Origin: Chloroflexota bacterium
Lineage (GTDB): Bacteria; Chloroflexota; UBA6077; FW602-bin22; CADDYW01
Length of the DNA stretch: 58,397 bases
Assembly (NCBI GenBank): GCA_902810745.1
Contig: CADDYW010000019.1
Location: forward strand, 1-58,397
Reading direction: 5' to 3'
In this document: positions 1 through 8,341 of the stretch, in pieces
How the letters are laid out: each line of letters opens with the position of its first letter
Position numbering within the stretch: position 1 is the stretch's first letter
Notes under the pieces: generated by a model
Seen by the model: only the letters and a program-made list of their open reading frames with translations
The model's database searches: none
What the model was told of the DNA's origin: nothing
Translations under genes and position numbers: made by a program

Positions 1-601
1 AACCACCTGCGCCCGATGGATCGGCTCCGACCAGCTCCAGGTCGTCCAGGAAGATCGTGGGCTGAGCGCGTCCCGCAAGATCCTGCACCAGGATGCCAGA
101 AATAACTCGGTTTGCACCACCAAGATCCGCGAGCGGAATGCGGACGAGTCTCCACTGTCCCGCCGCGAGCGAGCCGCCCTGGATGTACTGATTCACCGGC
201 CGGGGATGGGGAATCTGCTTTAGATTGGCATCGTAGAGCGCGACGTCGGTTCGCTGACCCGACGCACTGCCTCCATTCAGATAGAACTGAACCGCGCTGA
301 AGCCCGACGTGTTGATTCCGCCGGTGTGCAGGTACAGACCCGCCCAGGCGCGATTGAAGGTGAAAGCAATCGAGTGCGAGCCACTGTGGGTGGGTGCCGT
401 CGCGCCGAAGTTAACGGCCGTATCCCAGGACCAATTTTCCCAGCCGCCTGCCAGCCCATCGGAATAGACGACGAGCTTGCTCTCGGCCCGCACCGGTGCT
501 GGCCCGCCCGCCGCTTCGAGAAAGGTGCTCAGGGCGAGGACGATGACCAAGAACCGCAGCAAAGTCTGCCGACGTCCAGCTTGGGGGGATGAGCGGAACA
601 T
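1..601 (-). CDS. Secreted carbohydrate-binding-like protein, 3' end outside window
   Basis: An open frame runs without stop from an ATG at 601 to the left edge, giving the first 200 residues. A GGGAGG ribosome binding site lies about 10 bases upstream. Residues 1-40 form a signal peptide (basic start, hydrophobic core LVIVLALSTFL, then APVRA as a likely cleavage site). The mature part is rich in aromatic and polar residues (DGLAGGWENWSWD near its start, IFLDDLELVG near the edge). That pattern is common in beta-sandwich carbohydrate-binding modules that precede a glycoside hydrolase domain; this function is inferred. The gene diverges from the glycan region to its right, and a secreted polysaccharide-active protein would fit there. 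The rest of the protein cannot be seen. Confidence 0.8.
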   Translation of the reverse strand, partial: MFRSSPQAGRRQTLLRFLVIVLALSTFLEAAGGPAPVRAESKLVVYSDGLAGGWENWSWDTAVNFGATAPTHSGSHSIAFTFNRAWAGLYLHTGGINTSGFSAVQFYLNGGSASGQRTDVALYDANLKQIPHPRPVNQYIQGGSLAAGQWRLVRIPLADLGGANRVISGILVQDLAGRAQPTIFLDDLELVGADPSGAGG

Positions 602-1293
602 CGTCAGCGCACCTCCCGTCCAGTCTCGCCGCCGAGGGTACCAGACCCTTGGGCAGAAAATGCCCGTGGAGGTCGTTTTCTCATCTGGTCCTTCCTTACT
701 TCCCTCTTTCCGGGTGGGCTCAACCGGTCGTGGGGCGCCAGAACGCTCGGAGCAATCAGGGGAGCAGACGCGACCTCTCGACCAACGGCTGCAGTCGATC
801 AAGCTTGCCGCGTGGCTGCAGATGAGGGTGCCAACGGGAATCGAACCAGCCGGAGTGTAATGCAGCGGTATCCTGCTACGACAAAGACAGGAGTACTGAC
901 CGAGCGGGTGGACGTCAGGTCGGGCGTCCTCGAATCACTTCATACACCTCCCTCGTGGTCACCGGGACCGGTTGGCGTCGACAGACTACCAAGTTACCGA
1001 ACGAGCAACAATGGCCAACAAGTAATAGCAAATTTCTCCTACTAGCAGCAAGCCTAGCAAGCGCAGAGAGTGGACTCCACCGCCCCCAGGCCGCTGGCAC
1101 ACAGATTGCCGGTCGATTGCTTCAGGCACCCGATCCGAGCCAGTCCCAGGTGGATTTCGTGTCCGGATCTTCACAGCCGGTGGCGGAGGAGTCGGGTGTC
1201 ACACCGGACGCGCAGTCGTCGCGATGCGCGATCTCCAGGCCCTCCGGGCTTGGCCTGTCGCCCTGCCGGTCCAGATCGTGTGGCCTGACCAGG
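602..1293. other. Intergenic region without recognised gene
   Basis: This 692-base stretch separates the minus-strand secreted protein from the plus-strand aminotransferase. No frame in it resembles a known protein on either strand. A minus-strand segment near 825-880 resembles the T-arm of a tRNA but lacks a matching acceptor stem. Promoters for the two divergent genes should lie here; I could not place them with confidence. Confidence 0.5.
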
Positions 1294-2421
1294 ATGTACG
1301 CCCCTGCCGAACCTGCCCTGAGCCTGGATCTCCTGCTGACCAGCCCGCGAGGTGATCTTCCGTCGCTGGTGGCCCCCTGGAATCCAACACGCCTCGTGGC
1401 GTTCGACAGTGGTAAGTCTGCACTCTGGGGAGCCCTACGCGCCGCTTGCCTGGGACGCGGCGACGAGCTTCTTGTCCCGGCCTACGTGTTCCACGCGGTG
1501 CTCGATCCCGCCCTGGCACTTGGGTTGACGTGCCGCTTCTATCGCGTCACCACGGCGATCGAACCCGACCTCGACGATCTGACGGCCAAGATCGGGGCGC
1601 GAACCAGGGCCTTGCTGCTCGTCCACTACTTCGGCTTTCCCGGTCCGTCGCGCGCTCTTCGTCAGCTCTGCGACGAGCGCGGACTTTTGCTCATCGAAGA
1701 TTGCGCGCACGCCCTCTTCGGCAGCGGTGGGGACGGTCCGCTGGGGAGTGTCGGTGACCTGAGCGTGTTCAGCCTGAAGAAGATACTCCCCGTGCCCGGG
1801 GGTGGGATACTGGTGATCAACAATCCGAACCTGACCTTTACCGACCATCTCTCCGCGCCGTCAGCCAGAGACGTGCTCTCGCGGCTTGTCGGGCGTATTC
1901 TCAACTCGGCCGAGGCAGTAAGTGGCTGGTCAGTCAAGGCAAGGCTCCTTAGCTCACACGAGTTCCGCCGTCTGCTCGCCCGAAGGGTAAAGCCACGCCA
2001 GGCACGGTTCGACCAAGGGCTCAATATCATCTCGGCGGCGATTGCCCGGCGCGTCGATCCGTCAGAGGTTACCCGCCGTCGACGGGCAAACTACACCAGG
2101 CTACTGGAAGATCTACCCGCGCCGGGCTGGATTCGACCGGTCTTTCCAGACCTCCCACGCGGGGTGAGCCCCTTCTGCTTCCCGATCTACGTCGAGAATC
2201 GCGACCGTGTGCAGGATTATCTGCTCCGCCGCGGCATTCACGCGCGCGTTTACTGGGACGTAGCCGAGCTTCCCGCGGGCGCTCTCGAGCAATGCCCCGA
2301 CACCGCATCGATTCTCGAGCGAATCCTGACGCTGCCGATTCACCAGTCGATCCGCGAGGAGCACATCCGCCGGTATTGCCTGGCATTACGCGGCGCTCAC
2401 CTGATCGCCGGGGTCACCTGA
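1294..2421 (+). CDS. DegT/DnrJ/EryC1-family PLP aminotransferase
   Basis: About 375 residues, typical of the sugar aminotransferases that make amino sugars for surface glycans. Visible family features are the substrate and cofactor loop around SGKSALWGAL, the IEDCAHA segment whose Asp contacts the pyridine nitrogen of PLP, and VFSLKKILPVPGGG, where Lys163 is the expected Schiff-base lysine. The frame stays open upstream to 955, but that part has no family similarity. I chose the ATG at 1294 because homology begins just after it. It has no clear ribosome binding site, so the start is uncertain. It is the first gene of the glycan region and is separated by 219 bases from the two-component genes. 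The sugar substrate cannot be told from sequence. Confidence 0.8.
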   Translation: MYAPAEPALSLDLLLTSPRGDLPSLVAPWNPTRLVAFDSGKSALWGALRAACLGRGDELLVPAYVFHAVLDPALALGLTCRFYRVTTAIEPDLDDLTAKIGARTRALLLVHYFGFPGPSRALRQLCDERGLLLIEDCAHALFGSGGDGPLGSVGDLSVFSLKKILPVPGGGILVINNPNLTFTDHLSAPSARDVLSRLVGRILNSAEAVSGWSVKARLLSSHEFRRLLARRVKPRQARFDQGLNIISAAIARRVDPSEVTRRRRANYTRLLEDLPAPGWIRPVFPDLPRGVSPFCFPIYVENRDRVQDYLLRRGIHARVYWDVAELPAGALEQCPDTASILERILTLPIHQSIREEHIRRYCLALRGAHLIAGVT

Positions 2422-2640
2422 CCGAATGAGCTGCCGCGGTCTCGCCTGTACGCCGGTGCGCCCAATTCGCCATGACGCGTGCACGGGCACGGGGGCGGAT
2501 CCTGGTCGAACGTCGGCTCGGGAGGCCTGCGCGGCGAGGCCTAGCTTCGGTGGCATGTAAGTTGCATCCGTGCCCCGTGGCGCTCGTCCTGCGGAGCGCA
2601 CAGTAGCAAGTTCACAATATATCTCAAGGCAATCGGACGC

Positions 2641-3468
2641 ATGAAGCATCCCCCCTCGTCAAATACCTGCTCTCGTCCGGGTGGCAAGGATAACCTCTGC
2701 TTGCCGCGCGTCGGACTGAGACTCTCCAAGCAGTCCCTCTCCGAGCAGTCGCCCCGCGTGGGCGATGCAATCAAATTCGAGCTGACACGTCTGGCCACCG
2801 AGCTTCATGACCGAGTCGCCCAGTCACTCTGGGTGCTCGATCTCGGTCTCGGCGACCTCGACAGACTCATCGATGGCGATGCAGCCGAGGCGAAGAGCCG
2901 CCTCAAGCCGATCAAACACCGGATCGCGCAGACCTACCAGGACGTACGCCTGGCAATCGGGGCGCTGCGCGGTAGTCCGCCAATCCACCTGAAGCTCGCC
3001 GGGGCAATTCGGACCTGTGCTCGGGCGTTTGCCCGGGAAACCGGTATCGCCGTTCACGTCCACTGTCCGACTCACGTGGCGCCACTTCCCAAGCTCGTCG
3101 AGCTACAGGTGCTGGCGATTCTTCGTCAGGCCCTGTTCAACGTCTTGAAGCACTCCGCTGCCACCGAGGTCGCGATTACCCTGGATGAGCGAGACGACGG
3201 CTGGCTCCTCTCCGTAGAGGACAACGGCCGAGGCTTCTCTGTGGCGGACACGTCAGAGCGGAGCCCGTACCAGCATTTCGGACTGACCATCATGGCGGAG
3301 CGGGCTCAGAGCTTTGGTGGATCCGTGTCGATCTCGTCGAATCTCGGCCGTGGTGCTACTGTCCACGTGTTTATCCCGCGGACCGTGATAGCGGATCAGC
3401 CCTGTCCGGTGAAGCGCCGACGAATGTCGGGAGGTCGACATGCGGATCCGGCTGTTGATCGTCGATGA
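2641..3468 (+). CDS. NarX/LuxR-type sensor histidine kinase without sensor domain
   Basis: 275 residues. ELHDRVAQ (His56) is the HisKA_3 phospho-acceptor box. An HATPase domain follows with an N box at RQALFNVLKHS, a G box at DNGRGF and a lid region at GLTIMAERAQSFGG. The roughly 45 residues before the His box contain no membrane segment and no recognisable PAS, GAF or HAMP domain, so the kinase should be cytoplasmic and sense its signal through an undefined N-terminus or a partner. It overlaps the next gene by 29 bases, so kinase and regulator are translationally coupled. The ATG at 2641 has only a weak AAGG signal; a later start is possible. Confidence 0.88.
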   Translation: MKHPPSSNTCSRPGGKDNLCLPRVGLRLSKQSLSEQSPRVGDAIKFELTRLATELHDRVAQSLWVLDLGLGDLDRLIDGDAAEAKSRLKPIKHRIAQTYQDVRLAIGALRGSPPIHLKLAGAIRTCARAFARETGIAVHVHCPTHVAPLPKLVELQVLAILRQALFNVLKHSAATEVAITLDERDDGWLLSVEDNGRGFSVADTSERSPYQHFGLTIMAERAQSFGGSVSISSNLGRGATVHVFIPRTVIADQPCPVKRRRMSGGRHADPAVDRR

Positions 3469-4090
3469 CCATATCCTGGTGCGCCAGGGCATTCGACGGC
3501 TATTAGCCGACCTCGACGACATCGACGTCGTGGGTGAAGCAGGAGACGGACCCGAGGCGATTACCCTGGCCCGCGAGCTCAAGCCGAACCTGGTTCTAAT
3601 GGATCTGCTTCTGCCCACGATGAGCGGCCTCGACGCGGCGCGCTCCATCAAGCAAGAAGTGCCCGACGTCGACGTGGTGTTTCTCACGGTGTCTGACGAA
3701 GACGATGACATCTACCAGGCCATCGCGGCAGGCGGAAAGGGATACATCGTCAAGTCCACCGACCATGCCGAGATGGTTCGTCAGATCCGGCAGGCCGCCC
3801 TGGGAGAGATTGCCATCCCGCCGGCAATGGTCTCGAAGCTGGCGATGTCCATCCACCGGAATAGCGAGGTGCGATCGTCCACGCTCGCGCCGCAGCACGA
3901 GCCTCTCACTCCCCGAGAACGTGAAGTTCTCACGCACATCGCCCAGGGCTTACGGAACAAGGAGATTGCAGCGTCGCTCTCGATCTCGAACAACACCGTT
4001 CGAGCCCACGTTCGCAGCCTGATGCGCAAGCTGGAGCTCGAGAACCGCGCTCAGCTCGCGGCCTACGCTGTACGCCACAAGCTCGTCTGA
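3440..4090 (+). CDS. NarL/FixJ-family response regulator
   Basis: 216 residues. The receiver domain (1-120) has the acidic pair Asp9-Asp10, the phospho-acceptor Asp55 in LVLMDLLLP and the conserved Lys in GYIVKS. The C-terminal LuxR-type helix-turn-helix starts at LTPREREVL and includes the recognition part NNTVRAHVRSLMRKL. It is the cognate partner of the kinase it overlaps. It should bind DNA as a phosphorylated dimer. Its position just upstream of the glycan operon suggests control of that operon, which is inference. No operator could be placed. Confidence 0.93.
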   Translation: MRIRLLIVDDHILVRQGIRRLLADLDDIDVVGEAGDGPEAITLARELKPNLVLMDLLLPTMSGLDAARSIKQEVPDVDVVFLTVSDEDDDIYQAIAAGGKGYIVKSTDHAEMVRQIRQAALGEIAIPPAMVSKLAMSIHRNSEVRSSTLAPQHEPLTPREREVLTHIAQGLRNKEIAASLSISNNTVRAHVRSLMRKLELENRAQLAAYAVRHKLV

Positions 4091-4213
4091 TCCCCACGAG
4101 CCCTCACCCGCTGTAACGCCTCTCCGTATAAAAAGTGAACACCTCAGCCAGTAGGGATTGGAGACTCCAGGGCTCTCCTCCCTGGGTGGCTTCCGGAAGG
4201 GGCGTCGCAGACC

Positions 4214-5239
4214 GTGGCAACGCCGTACCCGCGTAACGAGCTGTTGGATGCGATATGCTCGACCGTCGTCTATGCCGACATCTTCGACTTTCCATTGCGC
4301 CCAGAGGAGATTCATCGCGACCTGATTGCCGTCGCCGCCTCGCGCTGGGAGACAGTTCACGCCGTTCAGGAGCTCTTGGATCTGGGAATCCTCGCCCGTG
4401 CCGGACCGTACGTCGTCCTTCCTGGACGCACCGGCCTGGCAGACCTGCGCCGCGACCGCGACGCGCGTGCGCAGATCCTCTGGCCGACCGCGCGACGATT
4501 TGGCCAGCTGCTCGCCGCGATACCGTTTACTCGCATGATCGCGGTCACCGGTTCACTCGCGGTAGGAAACCCGAGCGAAGATGCCGACCTTGATTACTGG
4601 ATCGTGACGGCGCCAGGACGTCTCTGGCTGGTTCGAGGTATCGCCGTCGGCATCGTGCGCCTCGCTCGAAGATTCGGCGTGATGCTGTGCCCAAACTATC
4701 TTCTCAGCACGCGGGCTCTCGCCCTGGATCACGACGATCTGTTCACGGCACACGAACTCGTGCAGGCGAGACCACTCACGGGCGCAGTCACGTACCGACG
4801 CATGCTGGATAGCAATCGCTGGGCCGAGCGCTGGCTGCCGAACGGCTTTCGCCAGTCGGAGCAGTGGTTCGTGCCAGCATCGCCGACCGTCTGGATCCGT
4901 CGATGTGGCGAAACCGTGCTGGGCGGCCGGCTCGGCAACCGAATCGAGTCGTGGGAGGCGGCGCGAAAACGCCAGCGTCTCAGCAGCTTCGGTCGTGCCC
5001 GATTCACCGCGGACATCTGCGAGGGGCATTTCGGAAACCATCGTGACCGCGTCCTTCACGAGTTTCACGCCCGCTGCGTTCGCCTGGGAATTCGCGTGTC
5101 CGGGTGGGCCATCGGTGGTTCTCGCATCCACCGGGGCGAGCCGGAGGTACCGGTCCCTGGCATCACGAAAAGCAGACATCCGCGAGAGGCCGACCGAGAG
5201 GCAGACGGGCTCGGGCCGCCGGGAGAAGCCTGGCGATGA
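4214..5239 (+). CDS. Nucleotidyltransferase-like protein
   Basis: 341 residues starting at GTG. Residues around 112-130 (VTGSLAVGNPSEDADLDYWIV) match the polymerase-beta-type nucleotidyltransferase core: a GS motif, a downstream Gly, and a D-x-D pair for metal binding. The N-terminal 100 residues look like a winged-helix segment (IHRDLIAV, AVQELLDLGIL). No membrane segments are clear. Related proteins occur in glycan and radical-SAM clusters of Chloroflexota and cyanobacteria, with unknown substrates. The stop overlaps the next start as ATGA, placing it at the head of an operon that continues to about 15477. The upstream 123 bases contain a perfect hairpin (CCAGGG / CCCTGG, 4167-4185) and an AT-rich TATAAA near 4127, a possible promoter. 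Confidence 0.65.
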   Translation: MATPYPRNELLDAICSTVVYADIFDFPLRPEEIHRDLIAVAASRWETVHAVQELLDLGILARAGPYVVLPGRTGLADLRRDRDARAQILWPTARRFGQLLAAIPFTRMIAVTGSLAVGNPSEDADLDYWIVTAPGRLWLVRGIAVGIVRLARRFGVMLCPNYLLSTRALALDHDDLFTAHELVQARPLTGAVTYRRMLDSNRWAERWLPNGFRQSEQWFVPASPTVWIRRCGETVLGGRLGNRIESWEAARKRQRLSSFGRARFTADICEGHFGNHRDRVLHEFHARCVRLGIRVSGWAIGGSRIHRGEPEVPVPGITKSRHPREADREADGLGPPGEAWR

Positions 5240-5490
5240 CCAGGTTCACTCAGAACCTATCCCGCCGGGGCAGCGTGCGGCTTGCGGCCATTCTCCTGAG
5301 CCTGGTAGGCGGGCTGACGTTACTGGGAGTCTGCCTGAATCAGCAGTTCAACCTGGGACGAGGGCCACTCCGGAGCGCAGATCCCAGGATCGTAATCTGG
5401 AGCGCTCTCGCGGCGATAACCCTTGTCCTGATTCTCTGGCTGCGGGCGATGCGCGCCCGGCGTCGCGTGGATTGGGGTGAAGAGAGGTGA
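5236..5490 (+). CDS. Small two-helix membrane protein
   Basis: 84 residues. ATG overlaps the preceding stop (ATGA), and its own stop overlaps the following GTG, so it is tightly embedded in the operon. Two hydrophobic stretches are visible, near 16-34 (LAAILLSLVGGLTLLGVCL) and 53-68 (VIWSALAAITLVLIL), followed by an Arg-rich tail. I do not recognise a family. By position it may be a subunit or anchor for the neighbouring glycosyltransferase or nucleotidyltransferase-like protein; that is inference only. Confidence 0.75.
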   Translation: MTRFTQNLSRRGSVRLAAILLSLVGGLTLLGVCLNQQFNLGRGPLRSADPRIVIWSALAAITLVLILWLRAMRARRRVDWGEER

Positions 5491-6674
5491 GGCTCGTAGT
5501 CGTCAGCAAGTATTCGCCGAGCGTCGAGGGAATCGCCGAGTACGGACGCTTCATCGTTCGGGCTCTCGCTGCCCGCTCCGACGTGGAGCGGATCACGGTC
5601 ATCGCGAACTGGGACGGTTCCAAGGAGCAAGAAGCGGGAGGGTCCGTCGAGGTGCGGCGAGTCTGGCGCGCCGATGATGCGCGGCAGGCCGTCTGGATCC
5701 TGCGAGAGATCGTCGCGCTTAAACCCGACGTTGTCTGGTACAACGTTGGACTGACAATGTTCGGAGGAACGGCCTGGGCTGCGAGCGGGTTCTTGCTTCC
5801 AGCGCTGACGCGACGGCTCGGAATTCGATCGGTAGTGACGCTCCACGAGCATCGCATCGATCAGCTGGCGGCGATCGGCGTCCGTGATGGCATTCTACTG
5901 CGGACCGGTCTCCGCGTCACGCGTGGTCTGCTTCTGATGAGCGACGTCGTCTGCGTGACCACCCGCCAGCACCGGCGATACCTCGAGAACATCCGCTTAC
6001 CCGGCCGTGCGCAGGTCGTACACATCCCTCTCTGCGGCTACGAGAGTCCGCGCCTGGAGACGGGCCGGGAGCCAGCGACGGTGGTCGTACTCACCAGTCA
6101 CGCACCACACAAGGGGCTTCCCACCTTGATCGAGGCGTTTCGCCGGGTTCGGCGGCACCTGCCAACGGCGCGCCTGGTGGTAGCGGGCATCGATCATCCT
6201 CGCTTTCCTGGCTATCTCCACCAGATGCGCCGTCACTATGCGTCGGAGCCGGGGGTCGAGTGGGTTGGTCCTGTCGAGAGCCATCGCGTGCTTTCGACGC
6301 TGTGTCGGGCCACGGTGGTCGTCGCGCCTTATCTGGTTGCCACCGGTTCTTCGGCAACGATTCACCAGGCGGTCAGCTTAGGACGACCGGTCGTCGCTAC
6401 CGATCTGCCGGAGTTCCGATCGATGGCCGAGGAGGAAGATCTGTGGCTGGAGTTCGTTCCGCGTGGCGACCCCGACAGTTTGGCCGGCACGCTGGTTACA
6501 CTATTGAGCGACCCGTGCCGCTGCAACCGGATCGCCCTGCACAATCTAGGGTCGGCACGGAGGAACAGCCTGGAGTCGACAGCCGAACGGTACGTCCGGC
6601 TCTTTCGACGTCGACCCGACGCCTTTTCGCCGATCGTCACCTCCGGCTGGCCCTCTGGTGCGCTGTCGCCCTGA
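5487..6674 (+). CDS. GT4-family glycosyltransferase
   Basis: 395 residues, start GTG overlapping the previous stop. The fold is GT-B: an N-terminal Rossmann half beginning LVVVSKYSPSVEGIAEYGR with the Gly-rich acceptor loop, and a C-terminal half with VVVLTSHAPHKGLPTLIEAFRR (usual K/R-x-x-x-x-L site) and the EX7E-like region replaced by ATGSSATIHQAVSLGRPVVATD. Such enzymes move a sugar from a nucleotide-sugar to a lipid-linked or growing glycan on the cytoplasmic face. Its last 160 bases may overlap the next gene if that gene begins at 6515. Donor and acceptor are unknown. Confidence 0.88.
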   Translation: MRLVVVSKYSPSVEGIAEYGRFIVRALAARSDVERITVIANWDGSKEQEAGGSVEVRRVWRADDARQAVWILREIVALKPDVVWYNVGLTMFGGTAWAASGFLLPALTRRLGIRSVVTLHEHRIDQLAAIGVRDGILLRTGLRVTRGLLLMSDVVCVTTRQHRRYLENIRLPGRAQVVHIPLCGYESPRLETGREPATVVVLTSHAPHKGLPTLIEAFRRVRRHLPTARLVVAGIDHPRFPGYLHQMRRHYASEPGVEWVGPVESHRVLSTLCRATVVVAPYLVATGSSATIHQAVSLGRPVVATDLPEFRSMAEEEDLWLEFVPRGDPDSLAGTLVTLLSDPCRCNRIALHNLGSARRNSLESTAERYVRLFRRRPDAFSPIVTSGWPSGALSP

Positions 6675-8341
6675 ATTTTCCGCTGACGATGACCGGACAG
6701 ATCTGGCACAGCTTCGACTTTCCAACGCACGTCTTCTTCGCGAGCCACTATCAGCGGGCGTGGTGGTCGCTTTGGGAGCCGCGCTGGTTCGCCGGTTTCG
6801 ACGTCGCATCTTATCCGCCGCTCCCGCACCAGATCGCGGCAATCCTCGGCTGGCTCATTGGCAGCGGCAACGCGGTGAACCTCCTGACGTTCGGTGCGAT
6901 ACTGGTCTTCCCGGTCTCCATCTATCGATTGACCCGCAGTTACTTCGGGCTCGCGGCGGCACAGAGGGCCTGCATCCTGGCAGTCGTGACGCCCTCGGTC
7001 TTGCTCGCCGGTTATGCTTTCGGTCAGCTTCCGACCCTGGTTGCCCTGGACGCGGCCCTTTTTGCCGCGGAAGCGCTCGGCGACTTTCTCCGCCGTGGCG
7101 GGGCGCCGCGCTATAGCTTGCTTCTCACCCTCGCCGGTGTGACGGTCGCGACGCACCATGCCACGTTCATCTTCCTACTACCGCCACTTCTTGCAACCGT
7201 GCTGTTCGCGGAGATTCTCACGGCGCGTCAGCAGCGTCAACGAATCCTCATCCGCAGCGGTATCGCGGCGGCAGGTCTGCTCATCACCGCGTTCGCCGTG
7301 ATCTTTCCGTTCTGGGTCTGGCACGCTTCCGAATATGTCTCTCAGGTACCAATCGACCACCAGAGTCGGCACGACTTTATCCGGGATGCTATCGCTCAGG
7401 ACCTGTTCTTCTGGGCCGAGCACGGTATCCTACCGGTAGCTCTCGTCCTCGCCGCTCCGCTGCTCGGGCGACGCTTCCGTCAGACCTTTCCCTGGTACCT
7501 GCTGGCGCTGCTTCTTGGCACGATTGGTCTCGGAGGAACCACACCGGTTCCGAGGCTCCTCTTTGGCAGTCAGTGGGCGTGGCTCACCTACGATCGATTC
7601 AGCTTATGGGCTGACGTCCCGCTCCTCATGCTCCTCGGAGCAGCCGCGCGGACCTGGCTGAGCACGGCGGATCACGGTCCTCGCGATAGAGACGACGAGT
7701 GGCACTGGATCGCTCCCTGGCAGCACGGGCGGGCTGGCGGGCCGGCCCGCCTTGCCTGGTGGACGACCATCGCCCTGCTCGGATTCTCCTCAATCCTGGC
7801 AGCGTTGATGCCGGCCCTGGTCCAGTCTGAGCCTGCTACGGTCGACCCGCGACCGATCGTGGAGTTCCTCGGACGCGACGGGAACGACCGCTGGCGGTAC
7901 CTCACCTTCGGCATGGGGGATCAGGCGGCCATTCTCAATGCCCTGACCAACGCGGGCACGCTCGATGGCGAGTACTTCACCGCGCGGCGCCTCCCCATTC
8001 TGACGAGCAGCGGTATTGGCCAGATCGACTTCTCCCTGCTCTGGGACCCGGACGCGAGAGTTTTACGCGAGCTCCTCGCCGATCCACGCCCGTACGCGCT
8101 GCGATGGGTATTCACACGTGATCCCACGTACGAAGCCCTGATATCACAGGCGGGCTGGGCTCATCTGACAACCCTGTCGAACGAGGTCCAGGTCTGGGTA
8201 CCGACCGAGCCCGTGCCACCGGTCGCTCCGACGCCGCCACGGTCAGGCTTCCTCGCACTGTGGTGGGGGATCGTTCCCCTCGCGACGCTGGCGGGCGTCG
8301 GCCCTGCCTGGTGGTGGGTCAGGAGGAGCAGTGCAGGCTGA
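6515..8341 (+). CDS. Polytopic membrane protein, PMT/YfhO-like
   Basis: About 608 residues if started at the GTG at 6515. A first membrane helix (LRLALWCAVALNFPL) is followed by an extracellular loop with DFPTHVFFASHYQRAW and WFAGFDVASYPP, resembling the acidic loop of lipid-linked-sugar-dependent membrane glycosyltransferases (GT39/GT83/YfhO group). About ten further helices follow, then a soluble tail. The start is unsure: 6689 (ATG) would lose helix 1, and a GTG at 6443 has a better GGAGGAAG signal but adds a long unlikely leader inside the previous gene. The stop overlaps the next gene by 11 bases. Likely role: adding or modifying sugars on the outer face of the membrane. Confidence 0.72.
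   Translation: MPLQPDRPAQSRVGTEEQPGVDSRTVRPALSTSTRRLFADRHLRLALWCAVALNFPLTMTGQIWHSFDFPTHVFFASHYQRAWWSLWEPRWFAGFDVASYPPLPHQIAAILGWLIGSGNAVNLLTFGAILVFPVSIYRLTRSYFGLAAAQRACILAVVTPSVLLAGYAFGQLPTLVALDAALFAAEALGDFLRRGGAPRYSLLLTLAGVTVATHHATFIFLLPPLLATVLFAEILTARQQRQRILIRSGIAAAGLLITAFAVIFPFWVWHASEYVSQVPIDHQSRHDFIRDAIAQDLFFWAEHGILPVALVLAAPLLGRRFRQTFPWYLLALLLGTIGLGGTTPVPRLLFGSQWAWLTYDRFSLWADVPLLMLLGAAARTWLSTADHGPRDRDDEWHWIAPWQHGRAGGPARLAWWTTIALLGFSSILAALMPALVQSEPATVDPRPIVEFLGRDGNDRWRYLTFGMGDQAAILNALTNAGTLDGEYFTARRLPILTSSGIGQIDFSLLWDPDARVLRELLADPRPYALRWVFTRDPTYEALISQAGWAHLTTLSNEVQVWVPTEPVPPVAPTPPRSGFLALWWGIVPLATLAGVGPAWWWVRRSSAG

Noticed and set aside
825..880. tRNA-like segment on the minus strand (T-arm with GGTTCGATTCC, D-arm-like AGC/GCT)
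   Set aside because: The T stem has a mismatch, the anticodon stem does not pair, and no complementary 5' acceptor strand is present. At most a degraded tRNA piece.
4167..4185. CCAGGG/CCCTGG hairpin before the nucleotidyltransferase-like gene, considered as a terminator
   Set aside because: Only six pairs and no T-run follows, so it is noted with the gene instead of as a terminator.
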